Assembly: GCF_001426085.1 (NCBI RefSeq)
Contig: NZ_LMRR01000004.1
Location: 221,982-285,981, forward strand
DNA: 64,000 nucleotides
DNA from: Rhodococcus sp. Leaf278
GTDB lineage: Bacteria; Actinomycetota; Actinomycetes; Mycobacteriales; Mycobacteriaceae
Reading direction: 5' to 3'
Shown here in pieces: positions 8,390 to 15,359 of the stretch. The position numbers and the translations under genes are program-made. The notes under the pieces were generated by a model. It was not told where the DNA came from. It was given only the letters and a program-made list of their open reading frames with translations, and did not search any database. Position 1 is the stretch's first letter, and the number at the start of each line of letters is the position of its first letter.

Positions 8390-8466
8390 TGGTGCCCTCG
8401 GTGAGACTCGAACTCACACTGGACGGGTTTTGAATCCGTTTCCTCTGCCAATTGGGATACGAGGGC
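8390..8466 (-). tRNA. tRNA with CAA anticodon, provisionally tRNA-Leu(CAA)
   Basis: Read on the minus strand, the 7-bp acceptor stem is GCCCTCG/CGAGGGC, followed by discriminator A and an encoded CCA. The T arm is GTGAG-TTCGAGT-CTCAC. The anticodon loop TTCAAAA gives anticodon CAA (UUG, Leu) on a stem ACGGA/CCCGT with one A-C mismatch at the loop end. The D arm closes with only three pairs (TCC/GGA). The variable region is about 5 nt, short for a leucine tRNA, which normally has a long variable arm. The tRNA call is sure; the amino-acid call rests on the anticodon only. Confidence 0.9.
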
Positions 8467-8586
8467 TGGCGTCTTTCAAGCAACGATTGACGAGTTTAGA
8501 AGATGCGCTTTCGGCGGCGCGCACCGGTACCCTTCAGATGCTCGACAGCCCCGATGGGCGATGACTGTCAAAGGAGACCGATACAG

Positions 8587-9219
8587 ATGAACGCTCCTGG
8601 TGCGCACGGTACTGGCAAGCCCCCGCTTCGTGTGGTGGTGGCAGAGGACGAATCCCTGATTCGACTCGACCTCGTGGAGATGCTCCGCGAGGAGGGCTAC
8701 GACGTGGTCGGGGAGGCCGCGGACGGTCAGCAGGCGGTGGACCTGACCGTCGAACTGCGTCCCGATCTGGTCATCATGGACGTCAAGATGCCGCGTCGAG
8801 ACGGGATCGATGCGGCATCGGAGATCGCCGAGAAACGTATCGCCCCCGTCGTCATTCTCACCGCGTTCAGTCAACGTGAGCTGGTCGAGAAGGCTCGCGA
8901 TGCCGGAGCGATGGCGTATCTGGTCAAGCCGTTCAGCAAAGCAGATCTGATGCCGGCGGTGGAGTTGGCAGCGAGTCGTTTCAGCGAGATCTCTGCGCTC
9001 GAATCCGAGATCGTCGATCTGCAGGATCGACTGGAGACACGCAAGTTGATCGAGAAGGCCAAGGGCATCCTCATGGAGTCGCAATCGCTCACAGAACCGC
9101 AGGCGTTCAAGTGGATTCAACGTGCTGCGATGGATCGCAGAACGACGATGAAGGCCGTTGCCGATGTGGTGATCGAGACACTCGGTACTCCTGCGAACAA
9201 GCCTGCAGCAGAGGGCTGA
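8587..9219 (+). CDS. pdtaR: ANTAR-domain response regulator, PdtaR type
   Basis: A 210-residue regulator. The receiver domain (about 15-130) has acidic residues Glu20/Asp21, the phospho-acceptor Asp65 in LVIMDVKMPRRDG, a switch Thr in VVILTAFSQ and the conserved Lys in YLVKPFSKADL. A coiled-coil linker (SALESEIVDLQDRLETRK) leads to a C-terminal ANTAR RNA-binding domain (LIEKAKGILMESQSLTEPQA). This is the architecture of mycobacterial PdtaR (Rv1626), which partners with the sensor kinase PdtaS and acts by antitermination. No kinase gene is in the window. The ATG at 8587 follows an AAAGGAG site; the upstream in-frame extension is not protein-like. Confidence 0.93.
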   Translation: MNAPGAHGTGKPPLRVVVAEDESLIRLDLVEMLREEGYDVVGEAADGQQAVDLTVELRPDLVIMDVKMPRRDGIDAASEIAEKRIAPVVILTAFSQRELVEKARDAGAMAYLVKPFSKADLMPAVELAASRFSEISALESEIVDLQDRLETRKLIEKAKGILMESQSLTEPQAFKWIQRAAMDRRTTMKAVADVVIETLGTPANKPAAEG

Positions 9220-9392
9220 TGGGCTCGCGAAAGCTACGGCCACGTAAAACTTCGTCTCCGTAGGTCACAGTCAGGTCACGAGCGTCGTTCTAGGCCTTGC
9301 GAATCGACTCCGAGCATTAGCGTCTGATCCACACGTGAGCCACATGTAACTCAGGTGCGCTTCAACGACGAGCAATTTCAAGGAGAACCTAG

Positions 9393-10727
9393 ATGGCAAT
9401 TCGGACCTATGTCCGCACAGCTGCGGTGCTGAGCGTCACCTCGCTCGCACTGTTCGGCTGTTCGTCGAGCGACGACTCCGGCTCGACCGATACCACCAGT
9501 GCCAGCGGCGGCAGTGCAGCCGCGGAAACGACCGTCTCCACCGACTGCACGCCCGAGCAGGCCACCGCCGGGGCAACCCCCGATACGTCGCCTCTGGTGG
9601 TGGGAACCCTTCTCCCCGAGACCGGAACCCTGGCCTTCCTCGGCCCGCCCGAGGTTGCCGGCGTTCAGTTGGCCGTCAACGACGTCAACGGCGCAGGTGG
9701 CGTCCTCGATCAGCCCGTCACCCTCATCCCCGGTGACTCCGGCGATACGACGACCGATACCGCCAACACCACGGTCGACCGCTTGCTCGCCGGCGGCGCG
9801 AACGTCATCGTCGGTGCAGCATCGTCCTCGGTGTCCCTCAAGGTCATCGACAAGATCGCCAGCGCAGGCGTCGTGGAATTCTCGCCCGCCAACACCTCGG
9901 ACCAGTTCGTCTGCTACCCGGACAAGGGACAGTACTTCCGCACCGCTCCCACCGACGTACTGCAGGCACAGGCACTCTCGCAGCTGATCGCCGAGGACGG
10001 CGCACAGCGCGTGGCCATCCTCGCTCTCAACGACCCGTACGGCACGGGTCTGGCCAAGAACACCGCGGACAACCTCGAAGAGGCCGGCATCGCGGCAGAC
10101 CAGATTCAGACGACCATCTACGACCCGAACGCACAGTCGTTCAACGCCGAGGTCGACGGTGTGAAGAACTTCAACCCGGATGCCGTCGCCATCATCGGCT
10201 TCGAAGAGTCCGCGAAGATCATCACCCGCATGCACGAGATCGGCATCGGCCCGTCCGACGGCACGTTGGTCTACGGCGTCGACGGCAACATGGGTAACGC
10301 CCTGGGTGAGTCGGTAGCAGCAGGGCTGTTGGACACGATGCGCGGCACCACCCCGCTGACGGATGTCGGCACTGCATTCCAGGACCGCCTCAAGGCCGTG
10401 AACCCGGGACTGGTGGACTTCAACTACGCCGGTGAGTCCTACGACGCGGTTGTCATCTCGGCACTCGCTGCCGAGCAGGCGAAGTCGACGGCAGGCACCG
10501 ATATTGCTGCCAACATCAACAGCGTCACCAAGGACGGCACAAAGTGCACCAGCTTCGCCGAGTGCCTTCCGCTCGTCAAGGCCGGAACCGATATCGACTA
10601 CGACGGAATCACCGGTGCGCTGAACTTCAGCGACGCAGGTGAGCCCGCCACGGGTTCGTACGGCAACCTGGTCTTCGGGCCGGACAACACGCTGACGACG
10701 GACGGATACATCGTCGTCGGTGAGTGA
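9393..10727 (+). CDS. livK: Branched-chain amino acid-type ABC transporter, substrate-binding lipoprotein
   Basis: A 444-residue periplasmic-binding protein of the Leu/Ile/Val class. The signal peptide ends in a lipobox (LALFGC, Cys23) followed by a Ser/Thr/Gly-rich linker, so it should be a lipid-anchored extracytoplasmic receptor. The body has LVVGTLLPETGTLAFLG and VAGVQLAVNDVNGAGGV, typical of this fold. AAGGAG precedes the ATG. It converges on livF and is separated from the other transporter genes by two strong terminator hairpins, so it is transcribed apart from them. The ligand may be an amino acid or a related small molecule such as an amide or urea. Confidence 0.92.
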   Translation: MAIRTYVRTAAVLSVTSLALFGCSSSDDSGSTDTTSASGGSAAAETTVSTDCTPEQATAGATPDTSPLVVGTLLPETGTLAFLGPPEVAGVQLAVNDVNGAGGVLDQPVTLIPGDSGDTTTDTANTTVDRLLAGGANVIVGAASSSVSLKVIDKIASAGVVEFSPANTSDQFVCYPDKGQYFRTAPTDVLQAQALSQLIAEDGAQRVAILALNDPYGTGLAKNTADNLEEAGIAADQIQTTIYDPNAQSFNAEVDGVKNFNPDAVAIIGFEESAKIITRMHEIGIGPSDGTLVYGVDGNMGNALGESVAAGLLDTMRGTTPLTDVGTAFQDRLKAVNPGLVDFNYAGESYDAVVISALAAEQAKSTAGTDIAANINSVTKDGTKCTSFAECLPLVKAGTDIDYDGITGALNFSDAGEPATGSYGNLVFGPDNTLTTDGYIVVGE

Positions 10728-10747
10728 TCTGTAACTGCCACACACGC

Positions 10748-10784
10748 ACTGGGCCCGAGTCCTCGATCAGGACTCGGGCCCAGT
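10748..10784. terminator. Terminator hairpin after livK
   Basis: ACTGGGCCCGAGTCCT (10748-10763) pairs perfectly with AGGACTCGGGCCCAGT (10769-10784) across a 5-nt loop. There is little T run, as is common in high-GC actinobacteria. It lies 20 bp after the livK stop. Confidence 0.85.
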
Positions 10785-10816
10785 GTTGTGTGCGCACCGG
10801 CCGATATTCGTACAAA

Positions 10817-10859
10817 GACGAAGCCCCGGTTCGACATCCAGTCGAACCGGGGCTTCGTC
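10817..10859. terminator. Terminator hairpin after livF
   Basis: A 19-bp perfect stem, GACGAAGCCCCGGTTCGAC (10817-10835) with its complement at 10841-10859 and a 5-nt loop. It sits 12 bp from the livF stop and can work in both directions. Together with the hairpin at 10748-10784 it separates the convergent livK and livHMGF units. Confidence 0.88.
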
Positions 10860-10871
10860 GTCGAAGAAGGT

Positions 10872-11675
10872 CTACGTCTTCTTCTCTTTGCTACCCGCCA
10901 GTGTGCCGAGATACAACTCGATCACCTTCGGGTCGTTCATCAACGCCGGCCCGGTATCGGTGTACGCGTTGCGGCCCTGATCGAGAACGTAACCGCGGTC
11001 GCAGATCTGGAGGCAGCGACGGGCGTTCTGCTCGACCATGATGATCGAGACGCCCGCCGCGTTGATCTTCTTGCAGCGGATGAACACCTCGTCCTGGAAC
11101 ATCGGCGACAGTCCGGCCGACGGTTCGTCGAGCAGCAGAACCGACGGCTCCATCATCAGTGCACGTCCCATGGCGACCATCTGTCGCTCGCCACCGGACA
11201 GTGCGCCTGCCTTGACCTTCTTGCGCTCTCCGAGCAGGGGGAACAACTCACTGACGAACTCGAAACGCTCGTTGAACTTCTTGGGACGCAGGTAGATTCC
11301 CATTTCGAGGTTCTCTTCGATGGTCAGTGACGGAAACACGTTCTGGGTCTGTGGAACGTATCCGACGCCTTTCGTGACCAGCACGTGCGCCTCGGCAGAG
11401 GTGATGTTGTCCCCGCGTAGCTTCACGCTGCCCTCACGGACGGCAACGAGCCCGAAGAGCGTTTTGAGCAACGTCGACTTACCGGCCCCGTTGGGCCCGA
11501 TGATGCCGACGATCTCGCCGTCGTTGAGGAAGAAGTTGCATTCGCTGAGAATGTTGACACCGGGGATGTACCCGGCCACCAAGCCGTCGGCGCGCAACAA
11601 TGCACCCTCGGCCAGGCGAGCGTGCTCCTCGGGTGTGGCGGCGAATTCCGCCGGCGTCAATGTCTGTTCGCTCAT
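10872..11675 (-). CDS. livF: Branched-chain amino acid-type ABC transporter ATP-binding protein LivF
   Basis: A 267-residue ATPase with Walker A GPNGAGKST (60-68), Q-loop YVPQTQNVFPSLTIEENL, signature LSGGERQMVAMGRALM, Walker B VLLLDEPSAGLSP and a terminal EQNARRCLQICDRGYVLDQG. These are diagnostic of the LivF half of HAAT transporters. It powers uptake with LivG through LivH and LivM. Its start overlaps the livG stop by one base. It is the last gene of the livHMGF unit and is followed by a long stem-loop. Confidence 0.94.
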   Translation of the reverse strand: MSEQTLTPAEFAATPEEHARLAEGALLRADGLVAGYIPGVNILSECNFFLNDGEIVGIIGPNGAGKSTLLKTLFGLVAVREGSVKLRGDNITSAEAHVLVTKGVGYVPQTQNVFPSLTIEENLEMGIYLRPKKFNERFEFVSELFPLLGERKKVKAGALSGGERQMVAMGRALMMEPSVLLLDEPSAGLSPMFQDEVFIRCKKINAAGVSIIMVEQNARRCLQICDRGYVLDQGRNAYTDTGPALMNDPKVIELYLGTLAGSKEKKT

Positions 11676-12769
11676 CAGTTGTCCTCCTTGGCCCGGTGCG
11701 AGCCGCCCTCGGCGACGCCGGGCGTCGCTGGGCTGACGAACTCCGGTTCCGAAAGATCGCCTCCCGCTTCGAGTTCTTCCTTCTCGGCCTGTTTCAGTGC
11801 CTCCGCCAGTTCGGCGGTCGCTCCGACCGGATTGCCGTCGGCGTCGAACTCGAGAGCCTGATCGTGGTGGCTGCCGAGGTAGGCGTCGACGACTGCACCG
11901 TTGTTGGAGAGTTCCTCAGGCGTGGACTCGGCGATGATGCTGCCCTGAGCCATCACCACCACCCAATCGCTGATGTCGCGGATGACGTCCATGTCGTGTT
12001 CGACGAACACCACGGTCATACCGTCGTCACGCAGCGACTTGATGTGCCCCAGAAGTGATTGCGTGAGAGCGGGATTGACCCCGGCCATCGGCTCGTCGAG
12101 CATGACCACCGACGGATCGGTCATCAGCGCACGTGCCATCTCCAGCAGTTTGCGCTGACCGCCCGACAGCGAGCCGGCCAGGTCGTCGGCCTTGGCGTCG
12201 AGTTTGAAGCGCCCCAGCAATTCGTAGGCGCGTTCGGTGATCTGACGCTCCTGGGCCTTCCACGTCCACGGCATGAACGTGTTGATCATGCGCTCGCCGC
12301 GCTGACCCGTTGCGCCCAGCCGAACATTGTCCAGCACAGTCAGTTTCGACAGCGCCTTGGTCAACTGGAACGTGCGGACCACTCCCTTGCGGGCCACCTG
12401 GTGCGGGTGCATCCGGCCGAGCTCCTGGCCATCCATCGACCAGGTCCCGGTGTCGGGGCGATCGAATCCGGTGAGCAGGTTGAACAGTGTGGTCTTGCCC
12501 GCACCGTTCGGACCGATCAGGCCGGTGATGCAGCCCCGCTGAATCTCGAGGTGCGCCACGTCGACGGCTTTGAGCCCGCCGAAGGTACGGGAGACTCCGT
12601 CGACCACCATGGTGGCGTCGGGTTTCGGCGCCCCGGGTTCGTTGGGCACGCCGGCGAACAGCGACGCGCGTTGATCGCTCGACAACGCCTGGGCAGCGCG
12701 TGATTCGAGTGTGCTGGCTTTCTTGCTCGGTGCAGCCGTTGCAGCAGCATCCTTGCTCAGGTCAGGCAT
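11675..12769 (-). CDS. livG: Branched-chain amino acid-type ABC transporter ATP-binding protein LivG
   Basis: A 364-residue ATPase, longer than the roughly 255 residues usual for LivG. The core has Walker A GPNGAGKTT (86-94), RTFQLTKALSKLTVLDNV, signature LSGGQRKLLEMARAL, Walker B VVMLDEPMAGVNP and VFVEHDMDVI. An Ala/Ser-rich N-terminal extension of about 50 residues and an acidic C-terminal tail of about 60 residues (LAEALKQAEKEELEAGGDLS) flank it; both look disordered or helical. It overlaps livM by 8 bp and livF by 1 bp, so the genes are coupled. Confidence 0.93.
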   Translation of the reverse strand: MPDLSKDAAATAAPSKKASTLESRAAQALSSDQRASLFAGVPNEPGAPKPDATMVVDGVSRTFGGLKAVDVAHLEIQRGCITGLIGPNGAGKTTLFNLLTGFDRPDTGTWSMDGQELGRMHPHQVARKGVVRTFQLTKALSKLTVLDNVRLGATGQRGERMINTFMPWTWKAQERQITERAYELLGRFKLDAKADDLAGSLSGGQRKLLEMARALMTDPSVVMLDEPMAGVNPALTQSLLGHIKSLRDDGMTVVFVEHDMDVIRDISDWVVVMAQGSIIAESTPEELSNNGAVVDAYLGSHHDQALEFDADGNPVGATAELAEALKQAEKEELEAGGDLSEPEFVSPATPGVAEGGSHRAKEDN

Positions 12770-13751
12770 TGAGTTGAACCTCTCGCTTGTTGCCGAGAAT
12801 GCCCTGAGGTCTGAACACCATCAACACGGCGATCAGGATTCCCAGGAGCACGAATCGCGTGGCACCGACCTGGGCACCGGTGAGGTTGAGCACCGGGTCG
12901 TCGCCCGAGATCAACTGCCGCAGAATCGCATCGGGAATGGACAGCAGGAACCAGAAGAGCATCGCGCCCAGTACCGGGCCGAACACTGTTGCCGCCCCAC
13001 CGAGAATCAGTGCGCCGAAGGCGAAGAACGTCTGCGCGGTCGAGTAGAAATCGGGGTTGATGGACTGGGTCTGCAGTGCGTTGAACACACCGCCCATACC
13101 GCCGATGACGCCACCGAGAACCAGTGCCTGCATCTTGTAGACGAAGACGTTCTTGCCCAGTGAGCGGGCCGCGTCCTCGTCCTCACGGACGGCCTTGAGG
13201 ACGCGTCCCCATGGGCTGTGCGTCAGGAGGTAGATAACTCCGCACAGGAGCAGCACCAGTGTCCAGCCGACGAGCATGGCCCACAGGTCGTTGCCCAGGA
13301 AGCGCACGCCGAGGAAGCTGTACGACTTGCCGCCCTCGAACGGGCTCATGCTGGTGAACGGGCCGGCGAAGCCGGTGATGCCGTTGGTCGACTTGGTCAC
13401 CGAATCCGTTGCCGTCGAACGGAACACCAAGCGCAGAATTTCCGAGGCCGCGATGGTGACGATCGCGAGATAGTCGGCTCGCAGTCGCAGAGTAGGAATA
13501 CCGAGAACGAGAGCCAGCAACCCCGCCGCGGCCAGACCGACCAGAATGCCGAGCCACAGTGGCTGTTCGTAGGTGATCGTGGTGATGCCGACGCCGTAGC
13601 CGCCGAGAAGAGCGAAGCCGATCTGGCCGAAGTTGAGCAGGCCGGCGTAGCCGAAGTGGAGGTTCAGGCCGATGGCGAGCAGAGCGTAGAAGATGGCAGA
13701 CGGGCCGACCAGCTGAGCGAGTGAGATCTGAAGTGCGCCGATGATATCCAT
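12762..13751 (-). CDS. livM: Branched-chain amino acid-type ABC transporter permease LivM
   Basis: A 329-residue inner-membrane permease with eight or more hydrophobic segments. The N-terminal FYALLAIGLNLHFGYAGLLNFGQIGFALLGGYG is the LivM signature, and the cytoplasmic coupling loop GRVLKAVREDEDAARSLGKN contacts the ATPases. FRPQGILGNKREV closes the protein. It lies between livH (7-bp gap) and livG (8-bp overlap). With LivH it forms the transmembrane channel. Confidence 0.94.
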   Translation of the reverse strand: MDIIGALQISLAQLVGPSAIFYALLAIGLNLHFGYAGLLNFGQIGFALLGGYGVGITTITYEQPLWLGILVGLAAAGLLALVLGIPTLRLRADYLAIVTIAASEILRLVFRSTATDSVTKSTNGITGFAGPFTSMSPFEGGKSYSFLGVRFLGNDLWAMLVGWTLVLLLCGVIYLLTHSPWGRVLKAVREDEDAARSLGKNVFVYKMQALVLGGVIGGMGGVFNALQTQSINPDFYSTAQTFFAFGALILGGAATVFGPVLGAMLFWFLLSIPDAILRQLISGDDPVLNLTGAQVGATRFVLLGILIAVLMVFRPQGILGNKREVQLNA

Positions 13752-13758
13752 GTGGTGG

Positions 13759-15144
13759 TCACCCGATCCTTTGTCGCGAGCCGAGGATGCCCTGTGGTCG
13801 GACGACGAGGATGAGAATCAAGACGAGCAACCCTCCGATGTATTTGAGATCGGGATTGATGACCAGTGTCGACCACTGCACGAGCAGACCCACGATGACG
13901 CAACCGAGGAAGGCTCCGTATGCCGTTCCCAGTCCGCCGAGCGTGATGCCGGCGAACATCAGCAGCAGGAGCTTGAATCCCATCTCCCACTGGACGCGTC
14001 CGCCGAGTTCGGAGAGCCCGAACAGCACGCCACCGAGTGCGGCCAGGCCGCCACCGAGGCACCAGACGAACGTGACCACGCGCTCGACGTTGATGCCCGA
14101 GGATGCGGCGAGGTCACGGTTGTCGGCCACCGCTCGCATGGCCTTACCGATCTTGGTGCGCTGCAACATCAGTGCAACGCCGACCAGTACGACGACGCTG
14201 ATGACGATGCACGCGAGGTTTACGTTGGTGATCGACAGCGGGCCCCAGTCGTTCTCGGTCTGGGCCTGGTAGTCGTCGAACGGCTCGGAGCGATCCGAGA
14301 AGAAGATGAGGATGAGGTAGCGCAATGCGATCGCAAGTCCGATCGTCACCACGAGCTGTGCGATCAGGCCGGTTCGACGCTTGCGCAGCGGTCGCCAGAT
14401 CAAGGCATTGTTGAGCCAGCCGATCGCGACTCCGACGATGATGGCCAGCACCGTTGCCGGAATGAGTTGTATTCCGAGGCTCACGTTGAAGAACCACGCC
14501 GCGACCGCCCCGAGAGTGACGAGTTCACCGTGCGCGAAGTTGGTGAGGCCGGTGGTGCCGAAGATCAGGCTCAGCCCAACCGCTGCCAGAGCGATGACCA
14601 GGCCGAAACGGAAGCCGTCGACTGTGGTGCGGACGAACTTCTCGTAGAACGGAATGCTGGTGGCAGTTCTGGCTTCACCGAACGAGAAGATGACGGTGTT
14701 GGAACGCCCGGCCTGAACGTCGCGCTGGACTTCTGCCTGGACACTCACCCCGTCGGGAAGCGTTTCCTCCACTACCTGGAATGTGTATGTCCCGGGGGAC
14801 AATTCGAGCGTCCACCGGCCACCGGTTTCGCTGGTGGTTCGAGCGACTTCGGCGCCGCTCGCGTCGAGCGCTGCGACATCGACGCCTTCGAGGCGTTCTC
14901 CGCCGTTGTTGAGAGATCCCGCGACGCTGACGGCGTCTGCGGGCGGTGCCTGCTCGGCACTGGTCCCCGGCGCGGCCGGGGGAGTGGGCGTAGGTTCCTG
15001 GGCCAATGCCGGCGCACTGAACAGCAGCGCGGCGATCGAGCTCAGAACGGCGAGTAGGAGTGTTCGCTGCAGGAGCCGAACGGCAGATCTTGCGCGCAAC
15101 CTCGGCGGTTGCACCTTTCTGGTCCATCGAACATTTGGAGCCAC
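13759..15144 (-). CDS. livH: LivH-type ABC permease with N-terminal secreted beta-sandwich domain
   Basis: A 461-residue protein, about 160 residues longer than a normal LivH. Residues 24-48 form a signal peptide with an ALA|QE cleavage-like site, followed by a Pro-rich linker (QEPTPTPPAAPG). Residues 70-155 look like a carboxypeptidase-regulatory or Ig-like beta-sandwich (VAGSLNNGGERLEGVDVAAL, then GRWTLELSPGTYTFQVVEE). The permease follows from about 170 with LAAVGLSLIFGTTGLTNFAHGE and a terminal VVRPQGILG. The extracytoplasmic domain might help dock the LivK lipoprotein. It is the first gene of livHMGF. The ATG at 15144 keeps the signal sequence; without the extension the permease would have no start codon in the right place. 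Confidence 0.9.
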   Translation of the reverse strand: MAPNVRWTRKVQPPRLRARSAVRLLQRTLLLAVLSSIAALLFSAPALAQEPTPTPPAAPGTSAEQAPPADAVSVAGSLNNGGERLEGVDVAALDASGAEVARTTSETGGRWTLELSPGTYTFQVVEETLPDGVSVQAEVQRDVQAGRSNTVIFSFGEARTATSIPFYEKFVRTTVDGFRFGLVIALAAVGLSLIFGTTGLTNFAHGELVTLGAVAAWFFNVSLGIQLIPATVLAIIVGVAIGWLNNALIWRPLRKRRTGLIAQLVVTIGLAIALRYLILIFFSDRSEPFDDYQAQTENDWGPLSITNVNLACIVISVVVLVGVALMLQRTKIGKAMRAVADNRDLAASSGINVERVVTFVWCLGGGLAALGGVLFGLSELGGRVQWEMGFKLLLLMFAGITLGGLGTAYGAFLGCVIVGLLVQWSTLVINPDLKYIGGLLVLILILVVRPQGILGSRQRIG

Positions 15145-15328
15145 GCACGTCCTCCGGACGGTTGTCGTTGAGTCACGGGTTGGGGATTCACTGCAATTGT
15201 CGGACTCTATCCGTTGGAACGACGCAAAATCGGCGACTGAGATTTCCGGAAAGTATCGGTTGTGTTTCGCGGTGCACGATGGCCGCCGTGAGTGCGATCG
15301 CGTCGTGGCTCGTGCATCCGGCTACAGG

Positions 15329-15351
15329 TTGTCGGACCGGCTCCCTAGACT
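15329..15351 (+). promoter_or_regulatory. Candidate PafBC/RecA-NDp-type promoter of polA
   Basis: TTGTCGGAC, 8 nt, then TAGACT. The known mycobacterial damage-promoter pattern is TTGTCRGTG-N8-TAnnnT; spacing and -10 are exact and two of nine upstream positions differ. The TAGACT ends 8 nt before the polA GTG, so the mRNA would be leaderless or nearly so. Confidence 0.55.
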
Positions 15352-15359
15352 GGTCAACC

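Noticed and set aside
8338..8451. 96-codon version of the small ORF before the ATPase
   Set aside because: Its first part reads the tRNA gene in reverse.
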